Origin: Rhodobacteraceae bacterium HTCC2150
GTDB lineage: Bacteria > Pseudomonadota > Alphaproteobacteria > Rhodobacterales > Rhodobacteraceae
Direction of reading: 5' to 3'
Assembly (NCBI GenBank): GCA_000169395.1
Contig: AAXZ01000002.1
Location: 744,001 to 808,000, forward strand
Length of the DNA stretch: 64,000 nt
In this document: positions 18,691 through 26,677 of the stretch, in pieces
Layout of the letters: every line of letters begins with the position of its first letter
Position numbering within the stretch: the stretch's first letter is position 1
The notes under the pieces: model-generated
What the model saw: only the letters and a program-made list of their open reading frames with translations
Databases searched by the model: none
Told to the model about the DNA's origin: nothing
Program-made: the position numbers and the translations under genes

Positions 18691-18834
18691 CTACAACGTT
18701 CCTGACACACCGATTTCGACTGTACCACTAATGGTCAATCCAGGTTGTGCTTTGGGTTCAGGCGGGGTTGGTTCCCCGTCAACACCACAAGCAGCCAGGC
18801 TTGCGAAAATTCCAATAAAAATCAGTCGCTTCAT
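18691..18834 (-). CDS. Small lipoprotein (47 aa)
   Basis: ATG 18834 overlaps the argH stop by 4 bp (ATGA). The 47-residue product starts [17 protein letters not shown]: a short signal peptide with lipobox LAAC, cleaved before Cys16. A Pro/Glu-rich linker and the tail [15 protein letters not shown] follow. Tiny lipoproteins between argH and lysA are common in Proteobacteria (LptM/YifL-like), and LptM is reported to assist LptD maturation; whether this one is homologous cannot be judged by eye. TAG stop at 18691-18693. Confidence 0.8.
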   Translation of the reverse strand: MKRLIFIGIFASLAACGVDGEPTPPEPKAQPGLTISGTVEIGVSGTL

Positions 18835-20222
18835 TTCAAAATCTCCTGCCAGCGTTTAACTTGCAGACGAACTTGATCGGGCGCAGTGCCGCCATAACTT
18901 TGCCGACTAGCGACAGAGTTTTGAACCGTTAGAACACCATAGACACCTTCGTTAATCTCACCGTGAACGGATTGCATGTCTGCCAAGGTCAATTCAGGTA
19001 AATCAACGCCTTGTTTTTCGGCCATTCCAACCAGCGTTCCTGTGACGTAATGTGCATCGCGAAATGGCAAGTCAAGTTCGCGAACCAGCCAATCAGCCAA
19101 ATCAGTGGCCGTTGAAAACCCTGACGAGGCCGCCGCCTCAAGTGAGGAAACATTGGCGTTCATATCAGCAACCATGCCAGACATTGCGGCAAGCGCCAGC
19201 ATCAAGTTGTCAGCTGCATCAAAAACTTGTTCTTTGTCTTCTTGCATGTCTTTGGAATAGGTCAGAGGCAAACCCTTCATGACCGTGAACAACCCAACCA
19301 TGGCCCCCAGGATGCGGCCGATCTTGGCACGGATCAGTTCCGCCGCATCTGGGTTCTTTTTTTGCGGCATGATCGATGAACCAGTTGAAAAGCGATCTGA
19401 CAAAGCCACGAAGCGGAATTGAGCAGATGACCAAATTACCAGCTCTTCTGCAAAGCGGCTTAAGTGCATTGCAGTGATGCTGGCACAGCTTAGAAATTCC
19501 AGCGCAAAGTCACGGTCGGCAACAGCATCAAGGGAATTGGCCGCTGGCGCGTCAAAGCCAAGTGCGCTGGCTGTCATGTGGCGGTCGATTGGAAAGGATG
19601 TACCGGCCAACGCCGCAGCCCCCAAAGGTGATGTATTCATCCGTGCCCGCGCATCGCGAACGCGCGACAAATCACGGCCAAACATTTCAACATACGCCAA
19701 CATATGATGGCCCCATGTTACAGGTTGCGCTGTTTGCAAATGGGTAAATCCTGGCATCACCCAATCAGCGCCCGCCTCGGCTTGTGCAACAAGGGCGGAC
19801 ATTAACGCCTGTAACGCAGCATCAACTGCATCAAATTGATCACGCACCCACAGCTTGAAATCAGTGGCAACCTGATCATTACGGGACCGTGCCGTATGCA
19901 AACGACCGGCTGGTTCGCCGATTAAATCCTTTAGCCGCGACTCAACATTCATGTGAATATCTTCCAGCGCTGCTGAAAAAGGAAAATCGCCGCTCTCAAT
20001 TTCTGACAACACCGTGAGCAGGCCTTCACGAATGGCGCTTGCATCGTTATCACTGATGATGCCTGTGGCCGCTAACATGGCGGCATGGGCCCGAGAACCT
20101 TGGATGTCTTGCGCATAAAGTCGTTTATCAAAGTCGATCGAAGCATTGATCGCCGTCATGATTGCGTCTGGTCCATCTGCGAAGCGGCCGCCCCACATGG
20201 CGTTTGAGGTTTTTTTGGTCAT
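18831..20222 (-). CDS. argH: Argininosuccinate lyase
   Basis: This 463-residue enzyme splits argininosuccinate into arginine and fumarate, the last step of arginine synthesis. Characteristic blocks are [11 protein letters not shown] at the N-terminus, [33 protein letters not shown] (about 109-131), [20 protein letters not shown] and the fumarase-superfamily signature [22 protein letters not shown] (about 278-299) with the flexible catalytic-serine loop. It heads a five-gene leftward run ending with TIGR02302. The start lies only 26 bp from the divergent TlpA start, so the two promoters must overlap coding sequence. Confidence 0.98.
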   Translation of the reverse strand: MTKKTSNAMWGGRFADGPDAIMTAINASIDFDKRLYAQDIQGSRAHAAMLAATGIISDNDASAIREGLLTVLSEIESGDFPFSAALEDIHMNVESRLKDLIGEPAGRLHTARSRNDQVATDFKLWVRDQFDAVDAALQALMSALVAQAEAGADWVMPGFTHLQTAQPVTWGHHMLAYVEMFGRDLSRVRDARARMNTSPLGAAALAGTSFPIDRHMTASALGFDAPAANSLDAVADRDFALEFLSCASITAMHLSRFAEELVIWSSAQFRFVALSDRFSTGSSIMPQKKNPDAAELIRAKIGRILGAMVGLFTVMKGLPLTYSKDMQEDKEQVFDAADNLMLALAAMSGMVADMNANVSSLEAAASSGFSTATDLADWLVRELDLPFRDAHYVTGTLVGMAEKQGVDLPELTLADMQSVHGEINEGVYGVLTVQNSVASRQSYGGTAPDQVRLQVKRWQEILK

Positions 20223-20248
20223 GTCTATCGGTCCCGAAGGAAAAAATT

Positions 20249-20809
20249 ATGCGCTATCTACGCTTGGCCCTGCTCTACACCGCCCTGATCTTGGGTGCAA
20301 ATACTGCATGGGCTGATTTTTCAGATGTTGAGAGCCTGCGCGAGGGTACATTGCGCAAACTTATTTTTTCGGCTGAACCTTCTGCGACAACAGATGCGGC
20401 ATTCATGGACGAAGACGGAAACGAGTTTCGTTTTTCCGACTATGAGGGCAAAATCGTTTTGGTAAACTTCTGGGCAACTTGGTGTGCCCCTTGTCGCAAG
20501 GAAATGCCTGCACTTGATGCATTGAGCGCCGAATTTGGCGGGGATGATTTTGAAGTGGTAACCATCGCCACAGGTCGCAACACCTTAAGTGGCATCAAGG
20601 GGTTCTTTATGGATCAAGGTATCGAAAATTTGCCTATTCTGCTGGATCCAAAATCAAAAGTTGCACGCGATATGGCTGTGTTGGGATTGCCCGTTACAGT
20701 AATCTTGGATCGAAATGGCGCCGAGATCGCCCGTCTTCGCGGAGATGCCGAATGGTTTAGCGATTCTGCCCAGAACATTGTCAAAGCTCTGATTGATCCA
20801 GCCAGTTAA
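20249..20809 (+). CDS. TlpA-like periplasmic thiol-disulfide oxidoreductase
   Basis: This 186-residue protein has a Sec signal peptide (MRYLRLALLYTALILGANTAWA, about 22 residues, AxA-type end). A thioredoxin fold of the TlpA/ResA class follows, with active site NFWATWCAPCRKEMP (CxxC, about residues 75-78) and cis-Pro segment GLPVTVIL. Such reductases keep apocytochrome c or copper-binding cysteines reduced in the periplasm. A GAAGGA ribosome-binding site precedes ATG 20249. The gene is divergent from argH and its stop overlaps that of tag (TTAA, 20806-20809). Confidence 0.92.
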   Translation: MRYLRLALLYTALILGANTAWADFSDVESLREGTLRKLIFSAEPSATTDAAFMDEDGNEFRFSDYEGKIVLVNFWATWCAPCRKEMPALDALSAEFGGDDFEVVTIATGRNTLSGIKGFFMDQGIENLPILLDPKSKVARDMAVLGLPVTVILDRNGAEIARLRGDAEWFSDSAQNIVKALIDPAS

Positions 20810-21369
20810 CCTGCATTGATTTCAGTTTGGCGAAAGCATCCATCCATGTGATCGTTCACCAAACCAGCGGCCTGCATGAAAGCATATACTGTCGTCGGGC
20901 CGCAAAACTTAAATCCTCGTTTCTTTAACGCCTTTGAAAGGGCTGTTGAAACGTCGGTTTTTCCTGGCACATCGGACATTTTTCGCGGCAGGTTTTGAAC
21001 GGGCGCGCCTGGCACGCTGTTCCATATGAAATTGGCGAAGCCTTCGGCGGCCTCAACCTCTAAAAATGCGCGGGCGTTGTTAATCGTGGCTTCAATTTTG
21101 CCGCGATGTCTAATAATTCCAGTATCTTGCACCAAAACGTCTACTTCAGCCTCGCCCCAGTTTGCCACAATTTCTGGATCAAAGCCGGCAAATGCAGTTC
21201 GGAAATTTTCACGTTTTCTTAGGATGGTGATCCAGCTTAATCCAGCTTGAAAACCCTCTAAAGTCAGCATTTCCCACAGCGCGCGACCATCGCGAATGGG
21301 CACCCCCCACTCTTGATCATGATAGGCCACATAAAGCGGGTCATCCCCACACCAAGCGCATCTGTTCAT
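20806..21369 (-). CDS. tag: DNA-3-methyladenine glycosylase I
   Basis: This 187-residue base-excision repair enzyme removes 3-methyladenine. The N-terminus MNRCAWCGDDPLYVAYHDQEWG carries the Cys and His (CAWC, YHD) that bind structural zinc with His and Cys near the C-terminus (NDHMDGCFR). EMLTLEGFQAGLSWITILRKRENFR and KFCGPTTVYAFMQA are strongly diagnostic. The length equals E. coli Tag (187). It converges on the TlpA gene with overlapping stop codons and diverges from the EAL gene 110 bp away. Confidence 0.96.
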   Translation of the reverse strand: MNRCAWCGDDPLYVAYHDQEWGVPIRDGRALWEMLTLEGFQAGLSWITILRKRENFRTAFAGFDPEIVANWGEAEVDVLVQDTGIIRHRGKIEATINNARAFLEVEAAEGFANFIWNSVPGAPVQNLPRKMSDVPGKTDVSTALSKALKKRGFKFCGPTTVYAFMQAAGLVNDHMDGCFRQTEINAG

Positions 21370-21372
21370 CCG

Positions 21373-21423
21373 ATATTCCCTTCAATCGACAACTTAACTC
21401 AAATTAGAACAAAAAGGGAATAT
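21373..21423. promoter_or_regulatory. Divergent tag/EAL spacer with separated 10-bp inverted repeat
   Basis: In the 110-bp spacer between tag and the EAL gene, ATATTCCCTT (21373-21382) and its exact complement AAGGGAATAT (21414-21423) face each other across 31 bp. Spacing near three helical turns would suit a looping or bivalent repressor. It may also be chance. A strong AAAGGAGA ribosome-binding site follows for the EAL gene. Confidence 0.3.
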
Positions 21424-21479
21424 TCACAAAAATTTAATTTGTCTCCACCCAAGATGTATCCACACAAAGGAGAATTGAT

Positions 21480-22301
21480 ATGTATTACGATGACGATCTG
21501 AATATGAATAACCCGCTGGATTTTGCTGTCGGACTTCGTGATCGTAAGGTGCTGGATATGGTGGCCGAGGCGATTGATCGTCACGACATAGTTTTAGCTT
21601 ATCAATCGATTGTATCCTCTACAGATACGTCATTCACCGCTTATCACGAGGGTTTGGCTCGTGTTCGCGATAAAACTGGGCGCATCATTCCGGCACGGCA
21701 ATTCATCGAAGTTGTGGAAACCAAAGAGCTGGGTCGCAAAATTGATTGCATTTCGTTGCAAAAAGGACTGGAGATGCTTGCCCGTGTGCCAACCTTGCGT
21801 TTGGCAATAAATATGTCCGCGCGGTCCATTGGATATGGCCCATGGATGGATACCTTAAACAAGGGGCTCGCCATTCATCCCACCATTGCAGAGCGGCTTA
21901 TCTTGGAAATTACGGAATCATCGGCCATGGTCATGCCCGATGTTGTTTCCGCCTTTATGTCGTCACTTCAGGCAAAGGGGATCAGTTTTGCGTTGGATGA
22001 TTTCGGATCAGGCTACACTTCCTTTCGTTATTTGCGGGATATGATGTTTGATATTATCAAAATTGATCGCCAATTCATAAGCGAAATTCAGCTAAACCCT
22101 GACAACCAAGTTTTAACACAGGCCCTGATTTCCATCGCCAAACATTTCGACATGTTTACGGTCGCCGAAGGTGTTGAAACCCAAGAAGAAGTGGAATTTC
22201 TCCAACACTTAGGTGTCGCATGTTTACAAGGCTATTTCTTTTCAGCACCAACAACACGACCCACTTGGGCACCATCCGACGAGTATGCCGCCACCGCATA
22301 G
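21480..22301 (+). CDS. EAL-domain cyclic-di-GMP phosphodiesterase
   Basis: This 273-residue protein is a stand-alone EAL domain without a visible sensor, GGDEF or membrane segment. The signature is EGL (Glu57) instead of EAL, but the metal- and substrate-binding residues expected for catalysis are all in place: Glu57, Asn111 (NMS), Glu in LEITES, Asp-Asp in DDFGSGYTS (173-174), Lys in IKIDRQF, Glu in AEGVET and Gln in CLQGYFF. It is therefore likely active in hydrolysing c-di-GMP to pGpG. The preceding AAAGGAGA gives a strong ribosome-binding site. Divergent from tag, upstream of phaAB; no functional link to either is evident. Confidence 0.92.
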   Translation: MYYDDDLNMNNPLDFAVGLRDRKVLDMVAEAIDRHDIVLAYQSIVSSTDTSFTAYHEGLARVRDKTGRIIPARQFIEVVETKELGRKIDCISLQKGLEMLARVPTLRLAINMSARSIGYGPWMDTLNKGLAIHPTIAERLILEITESSAMVMPDVVSAFMSSLQAKGISFALDDFGSGYTSFRYLRDMMFDIIKIDRQFISEIQLNPDNQVLTQALISIAKHFDMFTVAEGVETQEEVEFLQHLGVACLQGYFFSAPTTRPTWAPSDEYAATA

Positions 22302-22355
22302 CATTGTTCGCGCTAACTGCGGCATAACTGCCTAGTTTTCCATAATGATTGATTT

Positions 22356-22392
22356 TTTTGCATTGCAGCACTAAAAATGCTGCAATGCAAAA
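22356..22392. promoter_or_regulatory. 15-bp perfect inverted repeat upstream of phaA (candidate PhaR operator)
   Basis: TTTTGCATTGCAGCA at 22356-22370 is repeated in exact inverted form at 22378-22392 with a 7-bp spacer. Each arm contains an 11-mer one base away from the CTGC-N3-GCAG element I recall for the PHB regulator PhaR of Paracoccus and Rhodobacter (left TTGCATTGCAG, right CTGCAATGCAA). It lies 56-92 bp before the phaA start, the right place for an operator. A transcriptional terminator for the EAL gene is the alternative, but no T-run follows. Confidence 0.55.
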
Positions 22393-22447
22393 TAGCGGGT
22401 ATGACCTTGGTCATACTGCATTCAGTTTCGGAAACCAGGAGATTTTC

Positions 22448-23623
22448 ATGTCAGACATCGTCATTGCATCAGCGGCACGTACCGCAGTTGGCAGCTTTAG
22501 CGGCGCATTTTCAAAAACACCCGCCCATGAATTGGGTCGCGTCGCGATCGAGGCCGCATTGGCCCGCGCCGGTGTAGAAGCACACGAAGTTGGCGGCACG
22601 GTCTTGGGTCAAGTTTTGCCCCACGGCCAAGGCATGAACCCTGCACGTCAGGCACACATCAATGCCGGCCTTCCTGTCGAAGCACCAGCAATGGGCATTA
22701 ACCAAGTTTGTGGTTCTGGCCTTCGCGCCGTGGCATTGGGCGCCCAAATGATCCAATCTGGTGATGCAGGTATCATCATCGCTGGTGGCCAGGAAAACAT
22801 GACCATGTCGCCCCACGTTCAGCATTTGCGATCGGGTACAAAAATGGGCAACGCCCAAATGATCGATTCCATGATCAACGACGGCCTATGGGATATATTC
22901 AACGGCTATCACATGGGTATCACCGCAGAAAACGTAGCAGAACAATGGCAAATCAGCCGCGACATGCAAGACGAATTCGCGCTGCAAAGCCAATTGAAAG
23001 CTGAAGCGGCCCAAAAGGCAGGTCGGTTTGTAGATGAAATCGCCGCTGTAATCGTGAAAAACCGCAAGGGTGACATCACTGTTGATGCCGATGAATACAT
23101 CCGCCACGGCGCGACAATCGAAAGCATGCAAAAATTGCGCGCGGCCTTCAAAAAGGATGGCACAGTAACCGCTGGCAACGCATCAGGTATCAATGATGGT
23201 GCTGCTGTTGGCCTGTTGATGACGGCGAAAGACGCCGAAAAACGCGGCATCGAGCCATTGGCCCGCATTGTTTCCTCCGCATCCGTTGGTGTTGATCCAA
23301 AAATCATGGGTATCGGACCTGTTCCATCATCCAAGGCTGCTTTGGAAAAAGCCGGTTGGAAAGCATCCGATTTGGATTTGGTTGAGGCAAACGAAGCCTT
23401 CGCTGCCCAAGCATGTGCTGTGAACAAAGACATGGGCTGGGATCCAGAAATCGTTAACGTAAACGGTGGTGCCATCGCCATTGGTCACCCAATCGGTGCC
23501 TCTGGTAACCGCGTATTGAACACTTTGTTGTTCGAAATGAAACGCCGTGATGCCAAAAAAGGTCTTGCGACCTTGTGCATCGGTGGCGGCATGGGCGTTG
23601 CCCTTTGCGTTGAACGCGACTGA
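22448..23623 (+). CDS. phaA: Acetyl-CoA C-acetyltransferase (PHB pathway beta-ketothiolase)
   Basis: This 391-residue thiolase condenses two acetyl-CoA to acetoacetyl-CoA, the first step of polyhydroxybutyrate synthesis. The acyl-accepting cysteine is in [19 protein letters not shown] (about Cys88). The C-terminal catalytic His is in [17 protein letters not shown] and the Cys in [12 protein letters not shown]. Start ATG 22448 has an AGGAG nearby; the frame extends upstream but the thiolase begins [19 protein letters not shown]. The next gene, phaB, starts 88 bp downstream. A second thiolase is at 60780-61949. The PHB synthase phaC is not in this window. Confidence 0.96.
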   Translation: MSDIVIASAARTAVGSFSGAFSKTPAHELGRVAIEAALARAGVEAHEVGGTVLGQVLPHGQGMNPARQAHINAGLPVEAPAMGINQVCGSGLRAVALGAQMIQSGDAGIIIAGGQENMTMSPHVQHLRSGTKMGNAQMIDSMINDGLWDIFNGYHMGITAENVAEQWQISRDMQDEFALQSQLKAEAAQKAGRFVDEIAAVIVKNRKGDITVDADEYIRHGATIESMQKLRAAFKKDGTVTAGNASGINDGAAVGLLMTAKDAEKRGIEPLARIVSSASVGVDPKIMGIGPVPSSKAALEKAGWKASDLDLVEANEAFAAQACAVNKDMGWDPEIVNVNGGAIAIGHPIGASGNRVLNTLLFEMKRRDAKKGLATLCIGGGMGVALCVERD

Positions 23624-23647
23624 TCCAACACTCCGCGACAATTAGGT

Positions 23648-23672
23648 CATTGCGCAACATTGTTGCGCAATG
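23648..23672. promoter_or_regulatory. Perfect inverted repeat between phaA and phaB
   Basis: CATTGCGCAAC-att-GTTGCGCAATG is an 11-bp perfect inverted repeat with a 3-bp loop in the 88-bp phaA-phaB spacer. In RNA it would form a stable hairpin without a T-run, so an intercistronic stability element is the simplest reading. The TTGCGCAA cores could also be a second regulator site for phaB. Confidence 0.5.
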
Positions 23673-23711
23673 TAACCACTTTTTAGATAATAATTTCTCA
23701 GGAGAATCAAA

Positions 23712-24437
23712 ATGGCACGTGTAGCCCTAGTAACTGGCGGAACCCGCGGCATCGGCGCCGCAATCGCAAAAGCACTTTTGGCCGAAGGTCACAAAGTTGC
23801 AGCAACTTACGGTGGCAACGACGAAGCAGCCGCGGCATTCACAGCTGAAACTGGCATCAAAACCTATAAATGGTCTGTTGCCGATTATGACCAATGCGCA
23901 GAAGGCATTGCCAAAGTTGAGGCCGATCTTGGCCCTGTTGACATTTTGGTAAACAACGCAGGCATCACCCGTGACGCACCATTCCACAAAATCACACGTG
24001 ATCAGTGGAACGAAGTGATCGATACCAACCTAAGCGGTGTATTCAACATGTGTCACCCTGTTTGGGGCGGCATGCGTTCGCGTAATTTTGGTCGCATCAT
24101 CACCATCTCATCAATCAACGGTCAAAAAGGCCAATTTGCACAAGCAAACTACGCCGCTGCGAAAGCTGGTGACCTTGGGTTCACGAAATCTTTGGCACAA
24201 GAAGGCGCGCGTGCAGGAATCACTGTTAACGCAATTTGCCCAGGCTACATCAACACTGAAATGATGAGTACAATCCCTGAAAAAGTAATGAACGACGTGA
24301 TCCTACCGCAAATCCCAGTCGGTCGTTTGGGCGAAGCCTCTGAAATTGCACGTTGTGTTACATTCTTGGCGTCTGATGATGCTGCATTCGTCACCGGCTC
24401 GACCATTACTGCAAATGGCGGCCAATACATGGTTTAA
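23712..24437 (+). CDS. phaB: Acetoacetyl-CoA reductase
   Basis: This 241-residue NADPH-dependent SDR reduces acetoacetyl-CoA to (R)-3-hydroxybutyryl-CoA, the PHB monomer. It has coenzyme motif TGGTRGIGAAIAKAL, NNAG, catalytic serine in TISSINGQKGQFAQANYAAAKAG with the Y-x3-K pair (about residues 153-157), and the substrate-loop ICPGYINTEM typical of PhaB rather than FabG. An AGGAG ribosome-binding site precedes ATG 23712. An intrinsic terminator follows at 24459-24489, so phaAB form a two-gene unit. Confidence 0.95.
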   Translation: MARVALVTGGTRGIGAAIAKALLAEGHKVAATYGGNDEAAAAFTAETGIKTYKWSVADYDQCAEGIAKVEADLGPVDILVNNAGITRDAPFHKITRDQWNEVIDTNLSGVFNMCHPVWGGMRSRNFGRIITISSINGQKGQFAQANYAAAKAGDLGFTKSLAQEGARAGITVNAICPGYINTEMMSTIPEKVMNDVILPQIPVGRLGEASEIARCVTFLASDDAAFVTGSTITANGGQYMV

Positions 24438-24458
24438 CCACATCGAATAATCGATTAA

Positions 24459-24489
24459 GGCTGTGAAAGAGATTTCACAGCCTTTTTTT
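24459..24489 (+). terminator. Rho-independent terminator after phaB
   Basis: GGCTGTGAAA (24459-24468), 4-base loop, TTTCACAGCC (24473-24482), then seven T (24483-24489): a perfect 10-bp stem with a T-run, 22 bp after the phaB stop. Confidence 0.93.
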
Positions 24490-24508
24490 ATGGCTGGTTA
24501 GGAGCAGA

Positions 24509-25375
24509 ATGAAAACCGCCACCATAACTGGGTTTATCGCCATTTTATTGTGGTCGCTTTTGGCGCTGTTGACCGTCGGGTCCCGCCCAATTCCACCTTT
24601 CCAACTTAACGCAATCTGCTTTGGCATTGGTGGGATTATCGGTGTTGTTTGGATGATGGCCAAAGGCAAAAAAACAGCACCGCTCATGCGTTTGCCATTA
24701 AAATATTGGTTTTTGGGTATTGGCGGATTATTCGGCTATCACGCCCTATATTTTTCCGCCCTGCGATTGGCACCCGCCGCAGAAGCAAGCCTTATCGCCT
24801 ATCTGTGGCCATTATTGATCGTTCTGTTTTCTGGTTTACTGCCAAATGAACAACTCCGCTTTGGCCACTTAATTGGCGCCCTCATTGCATTTGCTGGTGC
24901 AGGATTAATTGTCATATCTGGCAACGCCACCTCATTGGAATGGTCATATTTGGCAGGTTATATTTTGGCGCTTTTGGCCGCATTCACATGGTCAGGTTAT
25001 TCCGTTTTATCCCGTCTGGCTGGAAACGTTCCCACCCAGGCCGTAGCCCTTTTTTGTTTGGGCACATCGGTTTTGTCACTGCTGGCACATTTAAGTTTTG
25101 AAACAACCCAATGGCCCTCTTCCCAATTCGGCTGGATCAGTGTTCTGGCCTTAGGCGCAGGTCCCGTTGGGTTGGCATTTTATCTGTGGGATGTGGGCGT
25201 TAAAAAAGGCAACATCCAACTGTTGGGTGTTGCCTCATATGCGGCACCTTTATTTTCGACGATCATCCTTGTTGCCACTGGATACGCCAAAGCCCATTCC
25301 AGCCTGCTGATTGCGTCGATTTTGATTACAATTGGCGCGTTACTCGCGGCCCACGCCAATAAATCTAGGCGCTAA
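24509..25375 (+). CDS. DMT-superfamily (EamA) transporter, YddG-like
   Basis: This 288-residue protein has about ten hydrophobic helices arranged as two EamA repeats. Useful blocks are YFSALRLAPAAEASLIAYLWPLLIVLFSG (first repeat) and LAFYLWDVGVKKGNIQLLGVASYAAPLFSTIIL (second repeat). Both resemble the aromatic amino acid exporter YddG, though substrate cannot be assigned by eye. It begins just past the phaB terminator, so it has its own promoter or reads through weakly. Its end overlaps the convergent DUF465 gene by 11 bp. Confidence 0.85.
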   Translation: MKTATITGFIAILLWSLLALLTVGSRPIPPFQLNAICFGIGGIIGVVWMMAKGKKTAPLMRLPLKYWFLGIGGLFGYHALYFSALRLAPAAEASLIAYLWPLLIVLFSGLLPNEQLRFGHLIGALIAFAGAGLIVISGNATSLEWSYLAGYILALLAAFTWSGYSVLSRLAGNVPTQAVALFCLGTSVLSLLAHLSFETTQWPSSQFGWISVLALGAGPVGLAFYLWDVGVKKGNIQLLGVASYAAPLFSTIILVATGYAKAHSSLLIASILITIGALLAAHANKSRR

Positions 25376-25529
25376 ATTTTTGAATTTCTTGCTTTATTTG
25401 GAGTTTCTGCTTCTTCATCTCAGAAATGGATAATGCGTCACTTCCTGGATGTCGTTGTGCGACCTCTACGCGTTCTGAAAGTGCTTCATGTTTCTTTTTA
25501 AGTTCCTGAACATGCGCCATTGCAGCCAT
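25365..25529 (-). CDS. Small DUF465/YdcH-family protein (54 aa)
   Basis: This 54-residue, highly charged, entirely helical protein reads MAAMAHVQELKKKHEALSE, then a GSDALSISEMKKQKLQIKQEI block that matches the YdcH/DUF465 pattern (HPGSDxxxIxxLKKxKLxLKDEI). The family forms a short helical hairpin of unknown function. AGGAG lies 7 nt before ATG 25529 on the minus strand; an internal ATG at 25520 is possible. It overlaps the 3' end of the EamA transporter by 11 bp in the opposite direction. Confidence 0.82.
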   Translation of the reverse strand: MAAMAHVQELKKKHEALSERVEVAQRHPGSDALSISEMKKQKLQIKQEIQKFSA

Positions 25530-25655
25530 ATGTAGTCTCCTATTTTTTGTGTTTATACCTCATAGCAGCACAAAAGATTCCTCTTGTCACGCCGCAGCGC
25601 AGCTAGACCACGCATGCCGACAGTTTTTCGCCTAAACATTAATCAAAGATTACCA

Positions 25656-26396
25656 TCAATGCGAAAATGCGGCGCCATTACGTAAAATGTTTTCGGCTTC
25701 TTCGGAATAATCTGCACCGTCCGAGCCATGCGTTGCCCCATCGTGGATGACAAAGGGTACGCGCAGGCGTAACGGTGCCTTTGCCCCTTTTCGCGCACGC
25801 AAGATTATACGGCCCGCATCACGACCCACGCGCGCCGTCAGGGGTATGATTTCCACCGCCCCAAAACGATCACCCATTGCCACTAACAGCTCACCCATTC
25901 GTTCTGCCAGAATGATAAGTGTTAACCAACCTTTTGGTTTTAGTCGACGTGCCGCTGCATCCACCCAAACGTCTAGATCCAAAATCTCGCGATTGGCAAA
26001 TTCACGACCGGCATCCGCCGCGGATGTTCCACCACCTTTGGGATAATATGGTGGGTTGGCAATGACATGATCAAAGGATTGCTCTCTCAATTCAGAAGGT
26101 AATGCCGCAATATCACCCTCAATAATGTCCATCTCAAACTGATTACGAGCAGCGTTCTGGCGTGCCAACGCGGCGTAGTCAGATTGCAGTTCCAGACCTG
26201 TCACGGAAACATCTACCCGCGACATCAAACACAAAGATGCAACGCCGACGCCACACCCTAATTCTAAAACTGTTTGGCCTGGTTTTGCTAGGCATGCAGC
26301 TGCCAAAAAAACCGGATCTGTGGCGGCACGGTACCCGTGTTTAGGTTGGTGCGCCTGCACCTTACCATCCAGAAATGCATCCAGCGTCGTTTGCAT
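25656..26396 (-). CDS. SAM-dependent methyltransferase, TrmN6 (tRNA1Val adenine-37 N6) type
   Basis: This 246-residue class I methyltransferase opens TTLDAFLDGKVQAHQPKHGYRAATDPVFLAA, a pattern typical of the YfiC/TrmN6 group. The SAM-binding motif VLELGCGVGVASLCLM (about 44-59) follows, then FDHVIANPPYYPKGG, where NPPY marks N6-adenine or glutamine methylation. It probably methylates A37 of tRNA1(Val). Its start overlaps the DUF2007 stop by 1 bp (TAATG), so the two are co-translated. Confidence 0.87.
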   Translation of the reverse strand: MQTTLDAFLDGKVQAHQPKHGYRAATDPVFLAAACLAKPGQTVLELGCGVGVASLCLMSRVDVSVTGLELQSDYAALARQNAARNQFEMDIIEGDIAALPSELREQSFDHVIANPPYYPKGGGTSAADAGREFANREILDLDVWVDAAARRLKPKGWLTLIILAERMGELLVAMGDRFGAVEIIPLTARVGRDAGRIILRARKGAKAPLRLRVPFVIHDGATHGSDGADYSEEAENILRNGAAFSH

Positions 26397-26611
26397 TATC
26401 GCGATATTTCAATGTCGTTATCCTGCAAAATGGCGCGCGCCATAAACAGATCACCGTCGCGCACCATCAAGCGGCGCGGCAATATGCCAATGCTACCTTC
26501 TAGAATGCTCATATGGACGTCCATCTGAAACGGTTCTATATCTTCCCCTTGAAGCAAGGCGGTGGCAAATGCGATAATCGTCGGGTCGGAGCTGCGTAAT
26601 AGTTCTTTCAT
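26396..26611 (-). CDS. DUF2007 family protein
   Basis: This 71-residue soluble protein begins MKELLRSSDPTIIAFATALLQGEDIEPFQMD and continues with RRLMVRDGDLFMARAIL. DUF2007 proteins share this layout of a GlnB-like alpha/beta mini-fold (FATALLQGEGI, RLMVxDxDxxxARxIL). Function unknown. It precedes and overlaps the methyltransferase gene and diverges from the polyprenyl synthase gene 66 bp away. Confidence 0.85.
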   Translation of the reverse strand: MKELLRSSDPTIIAFATALLQGEDIEPFQMDVHMSILEGSIGILPRRLMVRDGDLFMARAILQDNDIEISR

Positions 26612-26677
26612 AGGACTGACTTAAGGCGAGCGACCCTGATTTGTCGAGCCACTTGACACAAAACTAACGAGGGATTG

